DNA from: an uncultured archaeon
Lineage (GTDB): Archaea; Thermoproteota; Nitrososphaeria; Nitrososphaerales; Nitrosopumilaceae
DNA: 10,638 bases
Direction: 5' to 3'
NCBI GenBank assembly: GCA_950073955.1
Contig: CATMRH010000040.1
Span: 1-10,638 of the forward strand
In this document: positions 5,648-10,638 of the stretch, piece after piece
Layout: every line of letters begins with the position of its first letter
Numbering within the stretch: position 1 is the stretch's first letter
Program-made: the position numbers and the translations under genes
Notes under the pieces: generated by a model
Told to the model about the DNA's origin: nothing
The model's database searches: none
What the model saw: the letters and a program-made list of their open reading frames with translations, nothing else

Positions 5648-6454
5648 ATGAAAGCTGCAGTTGTTCAATTCAAAGCATCAACTAACAAAGAAGATAATCT
5701 TACAAAAATTATTTCATATATTTCAAAAGCGGCTTCAAAAAATGCAGCACTATGCGCATTTCCAGAATTTATGATGTTTTATACAAGTTCTTCCCAAACT
5801 CCAAAACAACTTGTAAACCTGGCTGAAACAATTAATGGAAATTTTGTCACAACAATTGCAAAAGCTGCAAAAGAAAATCAAATTCAGGTTGTAGGTTCAT
5901 TTTATGAAAAGAGTAGAAAAAAAGATCGTGTATATGACACTTGTTTTATAATTGGCAAGTCAGGTAAAGTAATCTCAACTTATAGGAAAATTCATCTCTA
6001 TGATGCGTTGGGATTTAAGGAATCAGATAAAATAGTTTCAGGTTCTAAAATTACAAAGCCTGTAAAGACATCTCTTGGGAAAATGGGTATGATGATCTGT
6101 TATGATTTAAGATTTCCAGAAATGGCAAGATCACTTGCTACTGCAGGGGCTGAAGTTTTAGTTGCACCATCTGCTTGGGTTAAAGGTAACATGAAAGAAG
6201 AACATTGGATTACAATAAACAAAACACGAGCAATTGAAAATGGATGTTATGTAATTGCACCTGATCAAGTTGGAAACATTTACTGTGGAAGAAGTTTAGT
6301 GGTTGATCCATATGGAAAAATTTTGCTTGACATGAAAAAGAAGCAAGGTATAGGCTTTGTTAACATAGACTTAAACAAAGTAAAACAAACACGAAAAATT
6401 TTACCCTTACTAAAAAATAGAAGAACAGATATCTATCCTACTTTGAAGGCTTAG
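5648..6454 (+). CDS. Carbon-nitrogen hydrolase of the nitrilase superfamily (omega-amidase/Nit-like)
   Basis: 268 aa, normal for a single-domain member. The catalytic triad is visible: Glu40 (CAFPEF), Lys114 (YRKIHLYD) and nucleophile Cys151 (MMICYDLRFPEMAR). The last motif is typical of the Nit/omega-amidase branch, which hydrolyses alpha-ketoglutaramate or deaminated glutathione, rather than of true nitrilases. The region SAWVKGNMKEEHWITINKTRAIENGCYVIAPDQVG and the segment RSLVVDPYGKILLD are also standard family blocks. It acts in the cytoplasm, releasing ammonia from an amide. In an ammonia oxidiser this is more likely metabolite repair than an energy source. Exact substrate cannot be read from sequence. 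Its 3' end overlaps the convergent zinc-finger gene by 17 nt. Confidence 0.9.
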   Translation: MKAAVVQFKASTNKEDNLTKIISYISKAASKNAALCAFPEFMMFYTSSSQTPKQLVNLAETINGNFVTTIAKAAKENQIQVVGSFYEKSRKKDRVYDTCFIIGKSGKVISTYRKIHLYDALGFKESDKIVSGSKITKPVKTSLGKMGMMICYDLRFPEMARSLATAGAEVLVAPSAWVKGNMKEEHWITINKTRAIENGCYVIAPDQVGNIYCGRSLVVDPYGKILLDMKKKQGIGFVNIDLNKVKQTRKILPLLKNRRTDIYPTLKA

Positions 6455-6905
6455 GTTTTCTGCTTTCACAATTAAAGTTTGAACATTGTTTAGTCCATTT
6501 TTGGTTTCGCGAATAACGAAAAATTATCATTGGCCATTTGCATACCTCACAAGGTTTTTTTGTTGCTCTAAGCTTTGCTTTTTGTAATAATGGCGATGAA
6601 GCTTTGCATCCACCATAATAGTTAGAACAGCCCATGAATCTCTTTCTTGTTGTTCGTGATCTAATAACCATCAACTCTCCAAGTTTACACTGAGGGCATT
6701 GCACTAGTCCTTTTTTTGGAGAATTTGTTCCAAGAATTATGTATTTTTTCTCTTTTGCAGACCAAGATAAGTATCCATTACTATCCAAATATTGAATAAT
6801 CTCTTTTTTGAAGACGTTAGTTTTTGACTTTGTAGTTTTCACTACATGTCTTGTTGTGATCTTTTTAATCTGAATAGTTTGAAGACTTGTTTTCATTGAT
6901 GGCAT
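6438..6905 (-). CDS. Stand-alone topoisomerase-I-type zinc finger protein
   Basis: 155 aa. A basic N-terminal region of about 65 residues (Lys/Thr-rich, with a possible small helical domain 30-60) leads to two Cys4 fingers: Cys70, 73, 93 and 100 (CPQC...GCSNYYGGC), and Cys119, 122, 141 and 146 (CEVC...CSNFNC). The spacing and the 'RFMGCSNY..GC' block match the C-terminal zinc fingers of bacterial-type topoisomerase I, which bind single-stranded DNA. No topoisomerase catalytic domain is present. Likely a nucleic-acid-binding accessory protein; the role is unknown. ATG 6905 lies about 27 nt after a TATA box; ATG 6896 (residue 4) is an alternative. The gene is divergent from the thiolase gene and convergent with the nitrilase gene. 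Confidence 0.82.
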   Translation of the reverse strand: MPSMKTSLQTIQIKKITTRHVVKTTKSKTNVFKKEIIQYLDSNGYLSWSAKEKKYIILGTNSPKKGLVQCPQCKLGELMVIRSRTTRKRFMGCSNYYGGCKASSPLLQKAKLRATKKPCEVCKWPMIIFRYSRNQKWTKQCSNFNCESRKPKPSK

Positions 6906-6925
6906 CTATGATGAACTTACTAAAA

Positions 6926-6938
6926 CAATTTTTATAGG
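6926..6938. promoter_or_regulatory. Shared divergent promoter element (TATA box used in both directions)
   Basis: The minus strand reads CCTATAAAAATTG, centred about 27 nt before ATG 6905. The plus strand reads CAATTTTTATAGG, centred about 17 nt before GTG 6950 and 26 nt before the in-frame GTG 6959. Only 44 bp separate the two divergent start codons, so both promoters must lie here. Confidence 0.5.
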
Positions 6939-6949
6939 GAATTGGGTCA

Positions 6950-8113
6950 GTGACATTAGTGGAAAAGGTTTGTGTTCTTGGTGCTGGCAGCACAAAATAT
7001 GGTAAATTGGCTGAGAGTATAGCAGATATTACTACTCAGGCGTCAGTTTCAGCCATAGAAAGCGCAGGAATTGATCCAAAAGATATCAAAGCATCTTACA
7101 TTTCAAACGTTTTTGGCGTTGCAGACAAGCAGGTACATCTTGGCCCTGTCTTAATGAGCAGATTGGGAATTCCCGATAAACCATCATTGACAATTGAGTC
7201 AGCATGTGGAAGTGGTTCTGTATCTTTTAGGGAGGCTTATGCAAATGTTGCAGCAGGATTTTATGATTGCCTTGTTGTAACTGGTGTTGAAAAAGTAACT
7301 CATACAGGAACTGAATGGACAACAACTTACTTTGCATATTGTTCAGACTTTTTCTATGAAGGTCAAGCTGGTGCATCATTTCCAGGATTGTTTGCATCTA
7401 TGGCAAGAGCATACTTGACTGAGTTTGATGCAACTGAAGAAGACTTTGCAAGAGTTGCAGTAAAGAATCATGAAAATGGTTTACTTAATCCAAAAGCTCA
7501 CATACAGAAAAAAATTACAATTGATGATGTAATGAATTCTCCAGTAGTTGCAAGTCCTCTCAAACTTTATGATTGTTGTCCGTTCTCTGATGGTGCAAGT
7601 TCTGTAATTCTTTGTTCTGAAAAGTTTGCAAAAGAGAATGGTGGTGATTACATTGAAGTAATTGGTTCTGGTAGAGGTGGCTCACCTGCTGCATTACAAG
7701 GACGTGAACACCTAACAACAATTCCAAGTACAAAGATTGCATCTGAAGCTGCATACAAGATGGCTGGTATTACCACAAAAGATATAGACTTTGCAGAAGT
7801 ACACGATTGCTTTACAATTGCAGAAATAATTGATACTGAAGACTTGGGATTCTTTGAAAAAGGAAAAGGTGTTCAAGCTGTTCGTGAAGGCAGAACAAAA
7901 TTAAATTCTGATATTTCAATTAACCCATCAGGTGGCCTTAAATCAAAAGGACATCCAATTGGGGCTACTGGAGTTGGACAAGTAGTAGAAGTATTTGATC
8001 AACTTACTGGAAATGCTGGTGAAAGAACTGTTAAAGATGCAAAAATTGGCTTAACTCATAACTTTGGTGCTACTGGTGCAAGTTGCGCTGTTCATATATT
8101 CCAGAGTGTGTAA
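6950..8113 (+). CDS. Archaeal thiolase (acetyl-CoA C-acetyltransferase-like)
   Basis: 387 aa, normal for the archaeal SCP2-like thiolase group. Nucleophile Cys86 is in ESACGSGS, His285 in AEVHDCFTIAE, His335 in the KSKGHPIGATGVGQ block, and the glycine-rich end NFGATGASCAVHIF closes the active site. The enzyme joins or splits acetoacetyl-CoA and two acetyl-CoA. Known roles in these archaea are the first step of the mevalonate pathway, coupled to HMG-CoA synthase through a DUF35 protein, and the last step of the 3-hydroxypropionate/4-hydroxybutyrate carbon-fixation cycle; sequence alone does not choose. The next gene is its DUF35 partner, 1 nt downstream. The start may be GTG 6950 or GTG 6959; the second fits the TATA distance better. 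No HMG-CoA synthase gene is adjacent. Confidence 0.9.
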   Translation: MTLVEKVCVLGAGSTKYGKLAESIADITTQASVSAIESAGIDPKDIKASYISNVFGVADKQVHLGPVLMSRLGIPDKPSLTIESACGSGSVSFREAYANVAAGFYDCLVVTGVEKVTHTGTEWTTTYFAYCSDFFYEGQAGASFPGLFASMARAYLTEFDATEEDFARVAVKNHENGLLNPKAHIQKKITIDDVMNSPVVASPLKLYDCCPFSDGASSVILCSEKFAKENGGDYIEVIGSGRGGSPAALQGREHLTTIPSTKIASEAAYKMAGITTKDIDFAEVHDCFTIAEIIDTEDLGFFEKGKGVQAVREGRTKLNSDISINPSGGLKSKGHPIGATGVGQVVEVFDQLTGNAGERTVKDAKIGLTHNFGATGASCAVHIFQSV

Positions 8114-8114
8114 A

Positions 8115-8480
8115 ATGTCTGTTGAAGAGCAACTTATTGAACATGCTAAACAAGGCAAACTCCTAACTCACAAATGTACTGACTGTGGTTATCTTCACCT
8201 GTCTACAGCCTATTATTGCCTGAAATGCGGTAGTAAGGGATTTGAGGATGTCATTTTAGATGGTATAGGCTCAGTTGCTACTTTTACCATAATTACTGTC
8301 GCTCCTGCTGGCTTTGAAAAATATACACCATACGCCTTTGTTGTACTTCAACTAGATAACACACATTTGAGAATTTCTGGATTTATGGGCGGAATTGCTT
8401 CCCCTGAAGATCTGCCAGTTGGAACAAGAGCAAAAATAACTGGTTTTGATGATCGTGGAATCGTCATTGAAAAGCAGTAA
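8115..8480 (+). CDS. DUF35 zinc-ribbon/OB-fold protein, thiolase partner
   Basis: 121 aa. A rubredoxin-like zinc ribbon (Cys21, Cys24, Cys35, Cys38: HKCTDCGYLHLSTAYYCLKCG) precedes an OB-fold (IGSVATFTIITVAPAGFEKYTPYAFVVLQLDN...LPVGTRAKITGF). This is the classic DUF35 layout. In methanogen complexes such a protein holds thiolase and HMG-CoA synthase together and binds the CoA pantetheine arm. ATG 8115 is chosen because it lies 1 nt after the thiolase stop and begins at the usual N-terminal helix (MSVEEQLIEHAKQGKLL). A longer frame from 8064 would overlap the thiolase with an atypical hydrophobic extension. Co-transcription with the thiolase is almost certain. No strong Shine-Dalgarno is present, so translation may be coupled. 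Confidence 0.9.
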   Translation: MSVEEQLIEHAKQGKLLTHKCTDCGYLHLSTAYYCLKCGSKGFEDVILDGIGSVATFTIITVAPAGFEKYTPYAFVVLQLDNTHLRISGFMGGIASPEDLPVGTRAKITGFDDRGIVIEKQ

Positions 8481-8500
8481 AATAATTTGTTTGAATTATT
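8481..8500 (+). terminator. Weak hairpin after the thiolase operon
   Basis: AATAATT (8481-8487) pairs perfectly with AATTATT (8494-8500) around a 6-nt loop, directly after the DUF35 stop codon. It is all A/T and followed by eight A rather than T on the plus strand, so a terminator role is uncertain. T-rich sequence appears further on at 8520-8533. Confidence 0.25.
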
Positions 8501-8536
8501 AAAAAAAATCAAAATCGATTCTTATTAATTTTACAT

Positions 8537-8543
8537 AGGTGAT
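8537..8543 (+). promoter_or_regulatory. Shine-Dalgarno site of the 50-aa zinc ribbon gene
   Basis: AGGTGAT is complementary to the conserved 16S rRNA 3' end (ATCACCT) and sits 7 nt before ATG 8551. Most other starts in the window lack such a site, so this mRNA should have a leader. Confidence 0.55.
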
Positions 8544-8550
8544 TACTTAC

Positions 8551-8703
8551 ATGTCTGTAGAAGTTACATGTGGTAAATGTGGAGAAAAGATCACAAACAT
8601 GAAGATGCTAAAATCACTAAAAGATGTAATGAAACCTTATAATGGTAAGTGTCCGTCATGTGGTCAGAAACTTTCTACATCAGAGTTTTCACTTGATGTT
8701 TAA
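8551..8703 (+). CDS. Small zinc ribbon protein (50 aa)
   Basis: 50 aa with two CxxC knuckles, Cys7/Cys10 (VTCGKCGEKI) and Cys34/Cys37 (GKCPSCGQKL), separated by a Lys/Met-rich helix (NMKMLKSLKDVMKPYN). Together they should bind one zinc ion. The fold resembles many short archaeal zinc ribbons that bind nucleic acid or act as protein adaptors; no specific family is recognised. It has a good Shine-Dalgarno, its own downstream terminator-like hairpin, and no membrane segment. A functional link to the preceding thiolase operon or the following regulator-like gene is not evident. Confidence 0.85.
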   Translation: MSVEVTCGKCGEKITNMKMLKSLKDVMKPYNGKCPSCGQKLSTSEFSLDV

Positions 8704-8709
8704 GAAAAC

Positions 8710-8739
8710 TGATCCAAAAAGATCATTTTTACATTTTTT
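8710..8739 (+). terminator. Hairpin plus T-tracts after the small zinc ribbon gene
   Basis: TGATC (8710-8714) pairs with GATCA (8721-8725) around a 6-nt loop, followed at once by TTTTT and, after ACA, TTTTTT. Archaeal termination mainly needs the T-tracts, which are clear here, 7 nt past the stop codon. Confidence 0.5.
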
Positions 8740-8826
8740 AAAAAATTAGATCGTTTATGTTAGAAATCTTTGTCTGTCAACAACAGATCTGATCTAAAAC
8801 TACCCAAGTTCATACAGTCATAAGTC

Positions 8827-8833
8827 TTATTTA
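8827..8833 (+). promoter_or_regulatory. TATA-like box of the HTH/ATP-cone/NrdD-like gene
   Basis: TTATTTA centred about 25 nt before ATG 8855 but only 19 nt before ATG 8849. This favours the inner ATG as a leaderless start. Upstream, TTAGATC (8746-8752) and GATCTAA (8791-8797) form a spaced inverted repeat of unknown meaning. Confidence 0.4.
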
Positions 8834-8854
8834 CTCCTTAAATTAAAAATGTTC

Positions 8855-8938
8855 ATGGAATTGAGTAAAGAAGAGATGGAATTGAGTAAAGAAGAGATGG
8901 AATTGAGTAAAGAAGAGATGGAATTGAGTGATGAAGAG
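8855..8938 (+). repeat. Four tandem 21-bp coding repeats at the start of the NrdD-like fusion gene
   Basis: Units at 8855-8875, 8876-8896 and 8897-8917 are identical; the fourth (8918-8938) differs by AAA to GAT in one codon. Each encodes MELSKEE (the last MELSDEE) and each begins with an in-frame ATG. Identity at silent positions points to slippage and likely strain variation. Confidence 0.95.
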
Positions 8939-10638
8939 ACACCAGAACTACAGAGAAGTGGAATCTTACAATCTACGTCAAAACGTGTCAGAATGATCTT
9001 CTCTGTTATGGCAAGTCCAAATAGAATCGATATTCTCAGAATCCTAAATTCCAAGGGCCCCCTGACTTATTCTGAATTAAAATCCCTAGCTGGATTCAAG
9101 TCAAAAAAAGAAAGTGGCAAATTTGCATACCACTTGAGAAAACTACTAAGACAATCTCTTGTTGCACTTAATAAATCTGAAAGACGTTATACTATTACAA
9201 ATCTTGGAAAACTAGTTTTGAGCTTGGCAAGACAAATTGAAGAAAGATCAATCATTGAAAGTGGAAAAATGTATGTTAGAACATCACATGCATCCATTGA
9301 GGAATTTAATTCTCATAAAATTATTCAATCATTAGTTCGTGAAGGAAGTCTTCCATTAGAACTAGCACAAAAAATTACTGAAGAAGTTGAAAATAGAATT
9401 TACAAATACCAAACTACCTATCTAACAGGCTCACTAATCAGAGAATTGGTAAATTCTGTTCTCTTAGAGCACGGTCATGAGGAATATCGAAACAAACTTG
9501 CACGCCTAGGCCTACCTGTTTATGATGTTCAGGAGATGATTTCTAACTTAAATAATGTGAATAACGGTGCTGAAGGTCTTCTGTTTAACACTGGACAGAC
9601 AATATTTGCTGAACACTTACTTACCAATCTCTTACCAAAAGATGTTGCAGATTCTCATCTTTCTGGAGACTTGCACATTACCAACCCTGGAGTCTGGTCA
9701 ATGATTCCTGATACAATATTTGTTAATGTTAAAGAATTGATTGAAGATGGAATTATTCTTGGTGGAAAATATCTTGATGTATCACGAATCCCAGCATCAA
9801 AACAACTTGATGAGATTTTAAGTTCATTATCAATCATAATCTCTCTTCTTTCAAAAGAAGCTTCACAAGAAATCGTACTTGATGGATTAGTTCAATTGTT
9901 TTCAAAACATTCAAAGTCTCTTCCAGAACTTGAACAAAAACTAACTAATGCATTTGCAACTGCATCCACAACTTCCAAATACAACAAAACAGGTACTATT
10001 GTTTCAATTCGATTACAATTGGGTTCTGATACAAAAATAATTGATTCAATTATTAACGCATACAAAAATTATACAAAAATAACACCCATCCCAAAAATTG
10101 GTTTGATAATTGATCATGACAAAGGAAAGATAACTGATGTCTCACAGTCAGTATCTGAAATAATTTCACTTGGTGGAAAAGTAATGTTTGCTCAAGGCCA
10201 AATATCAAGTTGTGGTGTAACAAATGGATCTACAAAGAATGTAGGCACACTTTCAATAATACTACAATCTGTTTCCATAAACCTTCCAAGACTTGCTTTT
10301 GAATCAAATAAAGATGAAACCTATTTTAGAGCAAGACTTGCATTATTAATGAAACCTACACTATCTTCAATGGCACTAAGAAAAAAAGATATTTCAGATC
10401 TTACTAGAAGAGGACTTAACCCAATTCTTGCAAAGAACACCCAATACATGCAAAGAAGTTCTGTCTCTCTTGTTGTAAATTTGGTAGGACTTAAAGAAGC
10501 AGTCTTTAACATACTTGGATTTCATGACAACAAAGAAGGACGTGGAATTCTTCACAAAGTCATTGAAACTGCAGTTGACGTTGGAACCAAAAAAGGCAAA
10601 GAATTAGGTGATTCTGTGGCTATTTGCATGACTGAAAC
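8855..10638 (+). CDS. ArsR-like HTH + ATP-cone + NrdD-like fusion protein, C-terminus beyond window
   Basis: 594 codons are visible, with no stop before the edge. Order: four charged heptads (1-28); winged helix-turn-helix about 42-125 (MASPNRIDILRILNSKGPLTYSELKSLAG...KFAYHLRKLLRQSLVALNKSERRYTITNLG), close to ArsR-type regulators; ATP-cone about 138-225 (VRTSHASIEEFNSHKIIQSLVREGSLPLELAQKITEEVE...); and from about 235 a domain like class III ribonucleotide reductase, with HLSGDLHITNP, the LPRLAFES block (478-485) and GRGILHKVIETAVDVG. Cys453 (SSCG) seems to match one NrdD active-site Cys. The motif after HLSGDLHITNP, where NrdD usually has its other Cys, is WSMIPDTIFVNV with no Cys. The glycyl-radical region lies outside the window. 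It may be a nucleotide-sensing regulator rather than an active reductase. ATG 8849 would add two residues. Confidence 0.85.
   Translation, partial: MELSKEEMELSKEEMELSKEEMELSDEETPELQRSGILQSTSKRVRMIFSVMASPNRIDILRILNSKGPLTYSELKSLAGFKSKKESGKFAYHLRKLLRQSLVALNKSERRYTITNLGKLVLSLARQIEERSIIESGKMYVRTSHASIEEFNSHKIIQSLVREGSLPLELAQKITEEVENRIYKYQTTYLTGSLIRELVNSVLLEHGHEEYRNKLARLGLPVYDVQEMISNLNNVNNGAEGLLFNTGQTIFAEHLLTNLLPKDVADSHLSGDLHITNPGVWSMIPDTIFVNVKELIEDGIILGGKYLDVSRIPASKQLDEILSSLSIIISLLSKEASQEIVLDGLVQLFSKHSKSLPELEQKLTNAFATASTTSKYNKTGTIVSIRLQLGSDTKIIDSIINAYKNYTKITPIPKIGLIIDHDKGKITDVSQSVSEIISLGGKVMFAQGQISSCGVTNGSTKNVGTLSIILQSVSINLPRLAFESNKDETYFRARLALLMKPTLSSMALRKKDISDLTRRGLNPILAKNTQYMQRSSVSLVVNLVGLKEAVFNILGFHDNKEGRGILHKVIETAVDVGTKKGKELGDSVAICMTE

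Noticed and set aside
8064..8114. Upstream extension of the DUF35 protein from ATG 8064
   Set aside because: It would overlap the thiolase coding end and add a hydrophobic stretch unlike DUF35 proteins; ATG 8115 is 1 nt after the thiolase stop.
8746..8797. Structured RNA or riboswitch before the fusion gene (TTAGATC/GATCTAA and TCTGT/ACAGA pairs)
   Set aside because: The stems are short and the inner loops very uneven; no known riboswitch core is recognisable, and the gene appears leaderless.
8827..9054. Leftward frame with repeated SLLNSIS residues
   Set aside because: It is the antisense reading of the 21-bp repeats at the start of the fusion gene.

Overview
The window looks like part of a marine ammonia-oxidising archaeon of the Nitrosopumilaceae (Thaumarchaeota/Nitrososphaerota). 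The evidence is the AT-rich sequence, exported small blue copper (plastocyanin-like) proteins, surface proteins ending in a CFI-box tail or in the thaumarchaeal 'PSWIK...W..G...D.EF..AIQ.LI' repeat, an archaeal thiolase/DUF35 pair, and many genes with a TATA-like box about 23-29 nt before the start codon and no Shine-Dalgarno (leaderless transcripts). The genus is an inference.

Left part (1-3994), cell-surface block. Three genes run leftward: a plastocyanin-like protein cut by the window edge, a plastocyanin / acidic-repeat / CFI-box fusion, and an Ig-like / CFI-box protein. The last two share a nearly interchangeable C-terminal tail. The first two share a promoter cassette, a 13-bp palindrome exactly 5 nt from a TATA-like box. 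A rightward gene for a 570-aa secreted protein diverges from them, probably from a leaderless TTG start, and ends in two almost identical copies of a roughly 40-aa repeat.

Middle (4028-6905). A 68-aa protein of unknown function is followed by a 365-bp non-coding gap. The gap holds two identical 34-bp repeats separated by a 37-bp unique segment, plus a third degenerate copy. Read on the minus strand the repeats end in GATTGAAAC, the classic archaeal CRISPR repeat end, so this looks like an orphan mini-CRISPR array. Then come a rhomboid intramembrane protease with intact catalytic residues, a 58-aa 4-oxalocrotonate-tautomerase-like protein, a nitrilase-family amidohydrolase, and a convergent protein with two topoisomerase-I-type zinc fingers.

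Right part (6950-10638). A thiolase and a zinc-ribbon/OB-fold (DUF35) partner form a two-gene operon, which fits acetoacetyl-CoA chemistry in isoprenoid synthesis or the 3-hydroxypropionate/4-hydroxybutyrate cycle. A 50-aa zinc ribbon protein follows, with a real Shine-Dalgarno. A long gene then runs off the right edge. It joins four tandem MELSKEE-type heptads, an ArsR-like winged helix, an ATP-cone and an anaerobic ribonucleotide reductase (NrdD)-like domain, and could be a nucleotide-sensing regulator. This fusion and the mini-CRISPR array are the most notable items.
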